Shown here: in pieces, positions 16,820 through 25,124 of the stretch
How positions within the stretch are numbered: the first letter of the stretch is position 1
Layout: each line of letters starts with the position of its first letter
Assembly (NCBI GenBank): GCA_963743875.1
Contig: CAVURM010000004.1
Location: 248,001 to 312,000, forward strand
Reading direction: 5' to 3'
DNA: 64,000 bases
Source of the DNA: RHKX01 sp963743875
GTDB lineage: Bacteria > Actinomycetota > Thermoleophilia > Solirubrobacterales > 70-9
The notes under the pieces: generated by a model
Databases searched by the model: none
Told to the model about the DNA's origin: nothing
What the model saw: the letters and a program-made list of their open reading frames with translations, nothing else
Translations under genes and position numbers: made by a program

Positions 16820-18394
16820 ATGAGAGCCGATCCGGGATTCGACTGCGACGTCGCCGTCGTCGGCAGCGGGTTCGGCGGTGCCGCCAGCGCGTTGCGCCTC
16901 GCCGAGCGGGGAATGGACGTTGTCGTCCTGGAGCGCGGCCGGCGGCTGGCGCCCGCCGATCTTCAGGCGGGCCACGATGATCCCCGGGCCCTGCTCTGGG
17001 ACCCGCAGCTCGGCCTTCGCCGCGGGTACTTCTGGCAGCGCTTCTTCCGCGACGTCGGGATCATCGGTGCGACGGGGGTCGGGGGCGGAAGCATCGTCTG
17101 GGGTGCCGTTCTGCTCGAGCCGCCGCGAAGGTTCTACGAGGACGCGAGCTGGGCGGGCCTGGCCGACTGGGAGGCGGAGCTCGCTCCCCATCTGGCCGAG
17201 GCGGCCCGCATGCTCGGGAGGCAGACCAATCCGCACCTGGGTGAGATGGACGAGCACCTGCGCGCGGCCGCCGAGGCCGTCGGCGCCGGCGACACGTTCG
17301 GGCCGGTACCGCTCGGGATCCATTTCGGATCGGGGCCGGGGGAGCAGTCGGCGGACCCCTACTTCGGCGGTGAGGGACCCGAGCGGGCGGGCTGCCTGCT
17401 CTGCGGCGGCTGCCTCGCCGGCTGCCCCTACGGCGCCAAGAACAGCCTCGACCTCAACTACCTGCACCTGGCCGAGCGGCGGGGCGTTCGGATCCGGCCC
17501 CAGCACGAAGTGGCCGCGATCACCCCACTCGGGGCGGCGGGTTACGAGCTGACGCTGAGCGGCCGCCCGCCGTTGCGCGCCCGGAGGGTGGTGGTCGCGG
17601 CCGGCGTGCTCGGGACCCTGGAGCTGTTGCTTCGCTGCCGTGACGAGCTGGGCACCCTGCCGCGGATTTCGCCACGCCTCGGCCACGCCGTTCGGACCAA
17701 CAGCGAGGCGGTCACTGCGGTCATTCAGCCGCCGGGAGACGACCTCTCGGTCGGCCCCTCGATCTCGAGCGACTTCCATCCGGACGAGCGCACCCACGTA
17801 ACCCAGAACCGCTACGTCGGCGGCGGCCACATGCGCTGGATGCTCGGACCGCTGACGGACGGGGAAGACCCGGTCGGGCGTCGCCGCCGCACCCTGGCGG
17901 CGATCGCGCGCTCGCCGATCGCGCAGCTGCGCCTGTTCGGCACCAAGGACATCGAGCGCAGGCTCTCGGCGCTGACGGTCATGCAGGACGTCGAGAGCGA
18001 GCTCCAGTTTCTCTGGGGCCGATCGCCGTTGCGCCCGTGGCGGCGCGTGCTCCGCAGTCGCGCCCTCCCGGGAAGACGGCCGCCGAGCTACATGCCGATC
18101 GCCAACCGCGTGACCCGGGCGTTCGCCGAGGCGTCGGGCGGGACCCCGCTGAACCTGCTGCCGGAGAGCGTCGGTGGTCTGTCGGTGACGGCCCACATCC
18201 TCGGCGGCGCCGCGATCGGCGCCGACCCCGCGTCCGGCGTCATCGATTCCCGGCACGAGGTCTTCGGTCATCCGGGCCTCCACGTGGCGGACGCCAGCGC
18301 GATCCCGGCCAACCTCGGCGTGAACCCGAGCCTGACGATCACGGCGATGGCGGAGCGTTTCGCCACCCTGATGCCGGAGCCGGGCGCTCCCTAG
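16820..18394 (+). CDS. GMC-family FAD oxidoreductase (cholesterol-oxidase/long-chain-alcohol type)
   Basis: 524 residues. The FAD-binding Rossmann motif is VAVVGSGFGGAASALRL near the N-terminus. A cysteine cluster CLLCGGCLAGCPYGAKNS lies near residues 193-210, typical of the ChoD-like GMC branch. The C-terminal GMC signature is VADASAIPANLGVNPSLTIT. These enzymes oxidise sterols or long-chain alcohols. Next to a fatty acyl-CoA reductase, a long-chain alcohol is the likely substrate (inference). There is no secretion signal, so it is probably cytoplasmic or membrane-associated. It converges with the epimerase gene, 9 bp between the two stops. Confidence 0.85.
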   Translation: MRADPGFDCDVAVVGSGFGGAASALRLAERGMDVVVLERGRRLAPADLQAGHDDPRALLWDPQLGLRRGYFWQRFFRDVGIIGATGVGGGSIVWGAVLLEPPRRFYEDASWAGLADWEAELAPHLAEAARMLGRQTNPHLGEMDEHLRAAAEAVGAGDTFGPVPLGIHFGSGPGEQSADPYFGGEGPERAGCLLCGGCLAGCPYGAKNSLDLNYLHLAERRGVRIRPQHEVAAITPLGAAGYELTLSGRPPLRARRVVVAAGVLGTLELLLRCRDELGTLPRISPRLGHAVRTNSEAVTAVIQPPGDDLSVGPSISSDFHPDERTHVTQNRYVGGGHMRWMLGPLTDGEDPVGRRRRTLAAIARSPIAQLRLFGTKDIERRLSALTVMQDVESELQFLWGRSPLRPWRRVLRSRALPGRRPPSYMPIANRVTRAFAEASGGTPLNLLPESVGGLSVTAHILGGAAIGADPASGVIDSRHEVFGHPGLHVADASAIPANLGVNPSLTITAMAERFATLMPEPGAP

Positions 18395-18403
18395 ATGAGT
18401 GAG

Positions 18404-19372
18404 CTAGCCGAGCATCCCCTGCGCGTGCAGCCACTCCTCGGTCCGGCGCATGCCCTCGGACAGGTCGACCTCGGGCTCGAAGCCGAGCATCCGTCGCGCC
18501 TTGTCGATCGAGTAGGTGCCGGTGCGGGTCATGTAGATCACCGATGATCGGCGCAGCTCGGTGGTGCCCCCGCCGAGCCACGCGGCCGTCTCGGGGATGG
18601 TCGAGAGCGCCATCGCAACCCGGGTCGGGAGGCGGCGCGGAGCCGGCTTGCCGAGCATCCGCGAGTAGTTGCCGAAGAACTCGTTGCAGCTGACTCCGAC
18701 GCCGCCGGAGATCGTGAAGACGCCGCCGGCCGCCTCCGCCGCACGGGCGGCGAGCAGGACGCCGGAGACCAGGTCGTCCACGTAGATCGGGCTGTGGATG
18801 CCGCGCCCCATCGCCGGCAGGAAGAAGCGGCCGGCGGCGATCGCCTCGACCGGGAGGATCGTCCAGGGCCGCGAGCCCGGCCCGTAGACGTCGCCGGGCC
18901 GAATCACCGTGCAATCGATCTCACGGGCGGCGTGGGCCTGGAGGACGACCTGCTCGGAGGCGATCTTGGTGTCCACGTAGGTGTGGCCGTCGGGGCGCAC
19001 CGGATGGAGCTCGGTGACCTGGTCGGGAAAGCCGATGTCCCCGAAGGCGCGCACCGACGAGAAGTGGACGAAGCGCCTTGCGCCCACCTTCACCGCAGCG
19101 TCCAGAGCGTGGCGGGTGCCGAGCACGTTGATCTGCCAGGCCTCGTCGGCCGAGGCTGCGTTGGAGACGATCGCGGCGGTATGGATGAAGGTGTCGCATC
19201 CCGATCCGGAGTCCTGCCAGGAACCCGCGGTTCCGACGTCTCCGGCCACGGTCCCCGCTTCGGGGTCGGCGGCCGTGTCCACGCCCCGCACCGCGACGCC
19301 CTGCCCACGCAGGCGGCCGGCCAGGGCCCTGCCGATGAACCCCGAGGCGCCGGTGATCAACACGGATTCCAA
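18404..19372 (-). CDS. NAD-dependent epimerase/dehydratase family protein
   Basis: 322 residues with VLITGASGFIGRAL (residues 4-17) and the catalytic YxxxK in TYVDTKIASEQ. The fold and the ILPVEAIAAGRFFLPAMGRG segment resemble the 3-beta-hydroxysteroid dehydrogenase/isomerase-like branch of extended SDRs. Substrate is unknown; a sterol-like or polyprenol-type lipid would suit the neighbours. The TTG start is supported by TAGGGT 7 nt upstream on the minus strand and the absence of any ribosome site. Confidence 0.8.
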   Translation of the reverse strand: MESVLITGASGFIGRALAGRLRGQGVAVRGVDTAADPEAGTVAGDVGTAGSWQDSGSGCDTFIHTAAIVSNAASADEAWQINVLGTRHALDAAVKVGARRFVHFSSVRAFGDIGFPDQVTELHPVRPDGHTYVDTKIASEQVVLQAHAAREIDCTVIRPGDVYGPGSRPWTILPVEAIAAGRFFLPAMGRGIHSPIYVDDLVSGVLLAARAAEAAGGVFTISGGVGVSCNEFFGNYSRMLGKPAPRRLPTRVAMALSTIPETAAWLGGGTTELRRSSVIYMTRTGTYSIDKARRMLGFEPEVDLSEGMRRTEEWLHAQGMLG

Positions 19373-19378
19373 GAGGGC

Positions 19379-19385
19379 TACCCTA
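19379..19385. promoter_or_regulatory. Overlapping divergent -10 elements
   Basis: The 7 bases TACCCTA read TAGGGT on the minus strand (7 nt from the TTG at 19372) and TACCCT on the plus strand (10 nt from the ATG at 19395). Polymerase could occupy only one side at a time, which would couple the epimerase and hydrolase genes. Confidence 0.45.
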
Positions 19386-19394
19386 CATCCCGCA

Positions 19395-20339
19395 ATGAGC
19401 TCAGATGATCAGGGTTTCAGTGGGTCCATGGACGGCGCGGAGGCCGAGCGGGTAACGCTGCACGGCAACCACGTGAGCTTTCTGCGAGCGGGCGAGGGGC
19501 CGCCGCTTCTGCTCCTCCACGGCATCGCCGGCAGCTATGAGACGTGGGCTCCGCTGATCCCGGCCCTCGCCGACGATTTCACTGTGATCGCCCCCGACAT
19601 GCTCGGTCACGGGAGCTCGGCGAAGCCCCGCGGCGACTACTCCCTCGGTTCCTATGCCGCCGGCGCCAGGGACCTCCTGCTCGCGCTCGGCCACGAGTCG
19701 GCCACGGTCGTCGGACACTCGCTCGGCGGCGGCGTGGCGATGCAGTTCGCCTACCAGTTCCCCACTCACACGGATCGCCTCGGCCTGGTCTCGAGCGGCG
19801 GTCTCGGCGACGACGTGAGCATCTTCCTTCGCGCCGCCACCCTGCCGGGCGCCGAGTTGGTGCTCCCGCTGATCACCAAGGCCTGGGTCACCGGCGCCGG
19901 CAGGCGGATCGCCGGCTTGCTCGGGGCGATCGGCCTCACCCCCGGCGCCGACATCACCGAGATCGCACGTGGGTACGCCTCGCTGGCGGACCCGGAGGCC
20001 AGGGCGGCCTTCCTCTGCACGGCCCGGTCGGTCATCGATCACCGCGGTCAGCGGGTCAGCGCCCGCGACCGCCTCTATCTGGCAGACGCTGTCCCGACGA
20101 TGATCGTCTGGGGCGAGCGCGACCGGATCATCCCCGTCTCCCACGGGCGCTGGGCTGCCAGCGAGATGCCCGGTAGCCGCTTCACCGTGTTCGACGATGC
20201 GGGGCACTTCCCACACCTGGATCGACCGCTGCCGTTCGCCCGCCAACTGACGAAGTTCGTCAAGGAGACGGAGCCGGCACGCCTGACCAGCAAACAGATC
20301 AGGCAGCTGCTCGACGAGCGCTCGGACCTGGCCGCTTAG
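19395..20339 (+). CDS. Alpha/beta hydrolase
   Basis: 314-residue soluble hydrolase with a complete triad: nucleophile serine in GHSLGGGVAMQ (near 110), aspartate in WGERDRIIPVSH, and histidine in DAGHFPHLDRP. The oxyanion motif is LLLHGIAGSYETW. The pattern fits esterase/epoxide-hydrolase/haloperoxidase-like enzymes, and the substrate cannot be told from sequence. Its stop codon overlaps the first base of a 78-bp tandem repeat. An internal ATG at 19428 is a possible alternative start. Confidence 0.8.
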   Translation: MSSDDQGFSGSMDGAEAERVTLHGNHVSFLRAGEGPPLLLLHGIAGSYETWAPLIPALADDFTVIAPDMLGHGSSAKPRGDYSLGSYAAGARDLLLALGHESATVVGHSLGGGVAMQFAYQFPTHTDRLGLVSSGGLGDDVSIFLRAATLPGAELVLPLITKAWVTGAGRRIAGLLGAIGLTPGADITEIARGYASLADPEARAAFLCTARSVIDHRGQRVSARDRLYLADAVPTMIVWGERDRIIPVSHGRWAASEMPGSRFTVFDDAGHFPHLDRPLPFARQLTKFVKETEPARLTSKQIRQLLDERSDLAA

Positions 20340-20494
20340 ATAACTCCGAGCAGATGCTCCGCTTCGCGTCCGCTCTGCTCGGCCTGCGCGGTGTTACCGC
20401 TCGGCAGGGGCGTCAGGATAACCCCGAGCAGATGCTCCGCTTCGCGTCCGCTCTGCTCGGCCTGCGCGGTGTTACCGCTCGGCAGGGGCGTCGG
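20339..20494 (+). repeat. 78-bp tandem repeat, two copies (20339-20416, 20417-20494)
   Basis: The two units begin GATAACTCCGAGCAG and GATAACCCCGAGCAG and are otherwise almost identical. Each contains CCGAGCAGA...TCTGCTCGG (9-bp stem) followed by CCTGC-GCGGTgttACCGC-TCG-GCAGG. The first unit overlaps the stop codon of the hydrolase. The core is shared with the repeats at 8564-8704 in opposite orientation. A partial third copy of the first block (gctccgcttcgcgtcgg) occurs near 20510. The remaining bases to 20632 show no feature. Confidence 0.9.
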
Positions 20495-20632
20495 GTGATT
20501 GGTGGGGTGGGCTCCGCTTCGCGTCGGGCTCGGTCGGCCGAACGCCTTCAGTGGCAGGTATTGACTCCATGTGCGTATAAATCTGCCATCCAGACGCCAG
20601 GGACCGACAGGCGGCCGAAGATCTGCCGGTTC

Positions 20633-20869
20633 CTACGCGGCAATGTCGTCGTAGCCGGAGCCGGGGCGGCGGCGTCTCGCCTCCGAGATGCCGGACCAAC
20701 CGGCGTTGAACGCGAGCGCCTCGGCGAAACGGACTGCCTTCGGCGACGCCTCGATCCTCGATCCGTCAATTGCGCTGATCCTCGTCGGCAGGACGGCATC
20801 ACCGTGCTCGAAACCCTCGTGCAGGTCCACCAACTCCTGCCAGCGATCGTTGCTGGTCTCGTCTCGCAT
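20633..20869 (-). CDS. Small hypothetical protein
   Basis: 78 residues (MRDETSNDRWQELVDLHEGF...). The ATG at 20869 follows a clear ribosome site (GAGGAGT, 4 nt spacer). A promoter TTGTTA-16 bp-TACAGT is visible upstream on the minus strand. Acidic N-terminus, basic C-terminus, no membrane segment. No family recognised. It is divergent from the alkyl-DHAP-synthase-like gene. Confidence 0.55.
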   Translation of the reverse strand: MRDETSNDRWQELVDLHEGFEHGDAVLPTRISAIDGSRIEASPKAVRFAEALAFNAGWSGISEARRRRPGSGYDDIAA

Positions 20870-21001
20870 GCCCACTCCTCCCGTCGGCGGGGATTGATGC
20901 CGGAACTGTAGGTCTAGTGTCAGACGTAACAACGTCCGCGGCGAAAACGGCGAGAACTGACTCCGCAAAGTGCGATTTCTATGGATTCGGCGCAGGGTGA
21001 G

Positions 21002-21007
21002 TAGGGT
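21002..21007 (+). promoter_or_regulatory. -10 element TAGGGT for leaderless transcript
   Basis: Six nucleotides separate TAGGGT from the ATG at 21014, with no ribosome site between. Confidence 0.55.
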
Positions 21008-21013
21008 CGGGCA

Positions 21014-22627
21014 ATGGAATCCGGAAGCAACGGAACCCGGAGTCATTGGGGTTGGGGCTACGCGGACCGCGCTCCCGACCGGGCGTCGCTGGAGGCGATC
21101 GCGCCGGAGGTCCGGCGTCGACTCGGCTTCGGCGGCGATTCGATCGAGGAGCCCGTGCCGCTCGCAGCGATCGAGCTCGCCCCACCGCGGTTACGGCCGC
21201 CCGACTCGCTCAGCGACATCCTCAGCGCCGAGGGACCGGACCGGGTCAGGCACTCGATGGGCCGCGCCTATCGTGATGTCGTCCGCGGCTTCCGCGGCCG
21301 GTTCGACCGCACCCCGGACATGGTCGCGTTCCCACGCGACCACGAGGACGTTCGCCGGGTGCTCGAGATGTGCAGCGAGCGCCGGTTGGCCGCCATCCCC
21401 TTCGGGGGCGGGACGAGCGTCGTCGGTGGGGTTGAGCCCCGGGTTGGGCACGGCTACCGGGGAACCGTGTCGATCGACCTCGGTGCGCTCAGCGGCATCG
21501 TCGAGATCGACGAGATCTCCAACTCCGCGCTGATCCGGGCGGGAACCCTCGGCCCCGACCTCGAGGACGGTCTGCGACCTCACGGTCTGACCCTGCGCCA
21601 CTACCCGCAATCGTTCGAATTCTCGACCCTCGGCGGCTGGATCGCCACCCGGGCCGGCGGCCACTTCGCGACCCTGCAGACCCACATCGACGACCTCGTT
21701 CTCTCGATCAAGGCGCTGACGCCGAGCGGGGTCTGGGAGAGCCGGCGGCTGCCCGGGTCGGGCGCCGGACCCAGCCCCGACCGCATGCTGCTCGGCTCTG
21801 AGGGCATCCTCGGGGTGATCACCGAAGCCTGGGTCCAGGTGCGACCGCGTCCCCGCTTCACGGCCTCCACGCCGGTTCTGTTCGAGAGCTTCGCCGGCGG
21901 CGCGGAGGCGGCGCGGGTGATCTCGCAGTCGGGCCTCAACCCGTCGAACTGCCGCCTGTTGGATCCCCTCGAGGCGGAGACCACCGGCGCCGGCGACGGC
22001 TCCTCCGCGGTGTTGATTCTGGGGTTCGAGTCCGACTTCGCTCCAGTCGAAGGGGCCCTGCGACTTGCGGTCGAATGCGCGGCCGGCCTCGGGGGGGCGC
22101 CCGAGAACGGGGGCGCATCCGCCGACTCCGCCGCCCAGACCTGGCGCTCGGCCTTCCTCGACGCTCCCTATCTGCGCGACAGCCTGGTCGCGCTCGGGGT
22201 GCTCAGCGAGACGTTCGAGACCGCGATCACCTGGGACCGCTTCGCGGCGTTCCACTCGCAGGTCACCGAGGCGGCCCGGCGCGCCGTTGCCGAGGTGACC
22301 GACGCTCCCGCCGACGGGGAGGGGGCGCCGCGCGTCATGTGCCGCTTCACCCACGTCTACCCGAGCGGCCCGGCTCCCTACTACACGGTCCTGGCCAAGG
22401 CCCGCAGGGGCTCGGAGGTCGAGCAGTGGGACGAGATCAAGTCGGCGGTCTCGGAGGCGATCGTCTCCGCGGGCGGGACCATCACCCATCACCACGCCGT
22501 CGGCCGCGATCATCGGCCCTGGTACGACCTTCAGCGACCAGATCGGTTCGCCGCCGCCCTCGGTGCCGCGAAGGCGGCCGTCGACCCCGCGGGAATCCTC
22601 AACCCAGGCGTGTTGATCGACCCCTGA
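21014..22627 (+). CDS. Alkyldihydroxyacetonephosphate-synthase-like FAD enzyme
   Basis: 537-residue VAO-type flavoenzyme. The FAD-binding half has VAFPRDHEDVRRVLEMC and the phosphate loop IPFGGGTSVVGGVEP (near 129-143). A strongly AGPS-like stretch, LRHYPQSFEFSTLGGWIATR then AGGH, follows. Near residue 492 is the histidine tract THHHAVGRDHRPWY, matching the catalytic HHH region of alkyl-DHAP synthases. Those enzymes exchange the acyl chain of acyl-DHAP for a fatty alcohol, making the ether bond of ether lipids. A fatty acyl-CoA reductase lies 4 kb upstream and could supply the alcohol. Related FAD oxidases act on D-lactate or glycolate, but the tract argues for the AGPS branch. Confidence 0.85.
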   Translation: MESGSNGTRSHWGWGYADRAPDRASLEAIAPEVRRRLGFGGDSIEEPVPLAAIELAPPRLRPPDSLSDILSAEGPDRVRHSMGRAYRDVVRGFRGRFDRTPDMVAFPRDHEDVRRVLEMCSERRLAAIPFGGGTSVVGGVEPRVGHGYRGTVSIDLGALSGIVEIDEISNSALIRAGTLGPDLEDGLRPHGLTLRHYPQSFEFSTLGGWIATRAGGHFATLQTHIDDLVLSIKALTPSGVWESRRLPGSGAGPSPDRMLLGSEGILGVITEAWVQVRPRPRFTASTPVLFESFAGGAEAARVISQSGLNPSNCRLLDPLEAETTGAGDGSSAVLILGFESDFAPVEGALRLAVECAAGLGGAPENGGASADSAAQTWRSAFLDAPYLRDSLVALGVLSETFETAITWDRFAAFHSQVTEAARRAVAEVTDAPADGEGAPRVMCRFTHVYPSGPAPYYTVLAKARRGSEVEQWDEIKSAVSEAIVSAGGTITHHHAVGRDHRPWYDLQRPDRFAAALGAAKAAVDPAGILNPGVLIDP

Positions 22628-22816
22628 TCAGGTTGGGCTGACGCCCCCAGGGCCCCCGACGAGGGCCTCGGCATCGCCGTTGTGGATGCGGGGCGGGTTG
22701 GCCGTCTGCAGCATCGGCAGGACCGCCGTCGGCTCCGCCTCGTCGCCGAGCTCAGTCGCGACGAACTCGACGACCTTGCGATGCCGTCCCGAGATCAGCT
22801 TGTCCTTGAGTCCCAT
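22628..22816 (-). CDS. Small hypothetical protein
   Basis: 62 residues (MGLKDKLISGRHRKVVEFVA...). AAGGGG lies before the ATG at 22816. A basic, helix-like N-terminus is followed by a Gly/Pro-rich tail. It meets the preceding plus-strand gene end to end without overlap. No family recognised. Confidence 0.5.
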   Translation of the reverse strand: MGLKDKLISGRHRKVVEFVATELGDEAEPTAVLPMLQTANPPRIHNGDAEALVGGPGGVSPT

Positions 22817-22955
22817 CAAGCGCCCCTTCGGGCGGCAGGCTATCCACTCGGCCAGGACGCGACGGCTCGAAACACTGGGCCCTCCGCATGCGTGTAGGTT
22901 TCCGGGCTCTACCGGGGTGACGCGACCCGCCGAAGCCGGCGAGGAGGAGACAAAG

Positions 22956-24092
22956 GTGGACCTGACCCTGAACGAGTCCGAGGCGGCCTTCCGCGACGAG
23001 GTCCGCTCGTGGCTGGAGTCCAATCACCCGGGACGCGAGCCTCACGGCGACGAGGCCGCCTTCGCCTTCCGCCGCGACTGGCAGAAGCAGATGCACGAGG
23101 GCGGCTGGGCCGGGATCTCTTGGCCGAAGGAGTTCGGCGGTCGCGGCGCGACCCTGATCGAGCAGGCGATCTTCTCCAGCGAGATGGCCCGCGCCGACGC
23201 TCCCGCGCCGGCCAACATCCTCGGCCTGGTCATGGGCGGGCCGGTGATCATGGCCCACGGCTCCGACGAGCAGAAGGAACGTTGGCTGGAGCCGATTCTG
23301 AGCGGCGAGGAGATCTGGTGCCAGGGCTTCTCCGAGCCTGAGTCGGGCTCCGACCTGGCGTCGCTGAAGACCAAGGCAGTCAAGGTCGAAGGTGGCTGGA
23401 AGGTGACCGGCCAGAAGGTCTGGACCACGTTCGCGCACGAGTCCAAGTGGTGCATGCTGGTAGCTCGGACCGACACCGAGGCGGCCAAGCACAAGGGGCT
23501 GACCTATTTCATCTGCGACATGGAGCAGGAGGGGGTCGAGATCCGGCCGCTCGTCCAGATCACCGGTGAGTCGGAGTTCAACGAGGTCTTCTTCCAGGAG
23601 GCGTTCGTTCCCGACGAGAACCTGGTCGGCGGCGAGGGCAACGGCTGGATGGTCGCGATCACCACGCTGATGAACGAGCGCGCCGGGCTCGGCGGCGGGG
23701 CGGCGGTGGCCGTCTCCCGAGACCTTCAGCAGCTGATCGAGCTGATCAAGGAGCGCGACCTCCAGGACGATCCCGAGATCCGCGGAAAGGTGGCGGACCT
23801 GTTGATCGGCTGCGAGGCGCTGCGCCTCGGCGGGATGCGGGCGATGACCGCCCAGATGAAGACCGGGATCCCCGGCCCCGAGGGTTCGATCGGCAAGTGG
23901 GAGTGGGCGACGCTGAACCAGTCGCTGACCGAGCTCGCCTGCGACATCCTCGGCCCCGAGGGACTCGCCCGCGACACCCCCTGGACCTACCGCATGTTGC
24001 GCAGCCGCGCCAACTCGATCGAGGGCGGCACCACCGAGGTGATGAAGAACATCATCGCCGAGCGGGTGCTCGGCCTACCCCGGCTCAGGTAA
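22956..24092 (+). CDS. Acyl-CoA dehydrogenase, larger subunit of a pair
   Basis: 378 residues, FAD-dependent. Visible signatures are SWPKEFGGRGATLIEQAIF, WCQGFSEPESGSDLASL (the FAD/substrate loop), WTTFAHESKWCMLVARTD, and the C-terminal ANSIEGGTTEVMKNIIAER, which carries the region of the catalytic glutamate. The start is GTG after GAGGAGGAGA, with a TAGGTT -10 at about 22894. The next gene, 16 bp downstream, encodes a shorter acyl-CoA dehydrogenase-like chain. Such pairs form heteromeric enzymes in actinobacterial steroid and branched-chain degradation (FadE/ChsE type). Substrate unknown. Confidence 0.9.
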   Translation: MDLTLNESEAAFRDEVRSWLESNHPGREPHGDEAAFAFRRDWQKQMHEGGWAGISWPKEFGGRGATLIEQAIFSSEMARADAPAPANILGLVMGGPVIMAHGSDEQKERWLEPILSGEEIWCQGFSEPESGSDLASLKTKAVKVEGGWKVTGQKVWTTFAHESKWCMLVARTDTEAAKHKGLTYFICDMEQEGVEIRPLVQITGESEFNEVFFQEAFVPDENLVGGEGNGWMVAITTLMNERAGLGGGAAVAVSRDLQQLIELIKERDLQDDPEIRGKVADLLIGCEALRLGGMRAMTAQMKTGIPGPEGSIGKWEWATLNQSLTELACDILGPEGLARDTPWTYRMLRSRANSIEGGTTEVMKNIIAERVLGLPRLR

Positions 24093-24108
24093 GAGCAAGG
24101 AGATAACG

Positions 24109-25092
24109 ATGCGTTTCGATTTCAACGATGAACAGGGCGAGATCAAGGGGACTGCCAAGCAGTTCATCGCCTCCCGCTTCAGGCCCGACAAGGTCCGTGA
24201 GCTGGCGGAGGCCGGCACATACGACGACGCTCTCTGGGTTGAGGTATCCGAACTGGGCTGGCCCGGGATCGCCATCTCGGAGGAGTACGGCGGCCAGGGC
24301 CTGGGGATGGTCGAGCTGGTCGTGCTCTGCGAGGAGCTCGGGTTTGCATGCGCGCCCCTGCCGTTTCTCTCCAACGCCGCCGCCGGCTTGGCGATCGAGC
24401 ACGCCGGATCCGACGAGCAGAAGGCGGCCCACCTGCCGGGCATCGCCTCGGGCGAGGGCCGTGGCGCGGTGGGCGACGAGCAGATCGTCCTCGACGGAGA
24501 TGGTGCTGCGTCGATCGTCGTCTTCGATCAGCCCGGCCCCATTCTGATCGCGGCCGGCGAGGCCGAGCTCGAGCACCTCGACCTGATCGACTCGTCCCGT
24601 CGCTACTCGAAGCTCGTGTCCGGTGCCGGCGAGCCGCTTGCGGGTCCCGTGGGGCCGGCTGCCGACCGGGTCGCGGTCGCCCTGGCCGCTGAGCTGGTCG
24701 GGATCGGCCAGCGAGCGATGGAGATGGCGGTCGAGTACGCGAAGGAGCGTGAGCAGTTCGGTCGGCCGATCGGGGCCTATCAGGGCGTCTCTCACATCTG
24801 CGCCAAGATGCTCTACGACATCGAGGAGGCGCGGTCGCTGACCTATTCGGCCGCCTGGGCCGCCGACGCGGAGCCGGAGTCGCTGGCCATCGCCGCGGCG
24901 ATGGCGAAGGCCCGGGCGTCGGAGGCGGCGTGGTCGATCTGTAAGGCGTCGATCCAGGTCCATGGCGGAATCGGCTTCACCTGGGAGCACGACCTCCACT
25001 TCCTGCTCAAGCGCGCCCGTGCCGATGCCCAGCTGTTCGGAACCGCCGGACAGCACAAGGAGCGGGTCGCCTCGCTCTCCGGCCTGGGGTAG
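24109..25092 (+). CDS. Acyl-CoA dehydrogenase, shorter partner subunit
   Basis: 327 residues, about 50 shorter than usual because the central beta-domain is reduced: the FAD/substrate loop expected near residue 120 is replaced by IASGEGRGAVGDEQIVLDGD. Both helical domains remain (FNDEQGEIKGTAKQFIASRF and AMEMAVEYAKEREQFGRPIG, with VHGGIGFTWEHDLHFLLKRA at the end). The reduction fits the non-catalytic or FAD-sharing chain of a heteromeric acyl-CoA dehydrogenase. GCAAGGAG precedes the ATG and the gap to the partner gene is 16 bp, so they are surely one operon. Confidence 0.88.
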   Translation: MRFDFNDEQGEIKGTAKQFIASRFRPDKVRELAEAGTYDDALWVEVSELGWPGIAISEEYGGQGLGMVELVVLCEELGFACAPLPFLSNAAAGLAIEHAGSDEQKAAHLPGIASGEGRGAVGDEQIVLDGDGAASIVVFDQPGPILIAAGEAELEHLDLIDSSRRYSKLVSGAGEPLAGPVGPAADRVAVALAAELVGIGQRAMEMAVEYAKEREQFGRPIGAYQGVSHICAKMLYDIEEARSLTYSAAWAADAEPESLAIAAAMAKARASEAAWSICKASIQVHGGIGFTWEHDLHFLLKRARADAQLFGTAGQHKERVASLSGLG

Positions 25093-25112
25093 CTGACTTG
25101 CCGTAGCTGCTT

Positions 25113-25118
25113 TAGGCT
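25113..25118 (+). promoter_or_regulatory. -10 element TAGGCT for leaderless transcript
   Basis: TAGGCT lies 6 nt before the ATG at 25125. Confidence 0.5.
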
Positions 25119-25124
25119 CTGTCC

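Noticed and set aside
20339..20494. CRISPR array
   Set aside because: The two units are contiguous 78-bp copies without variable spacers, and there are no cas genes in the window.
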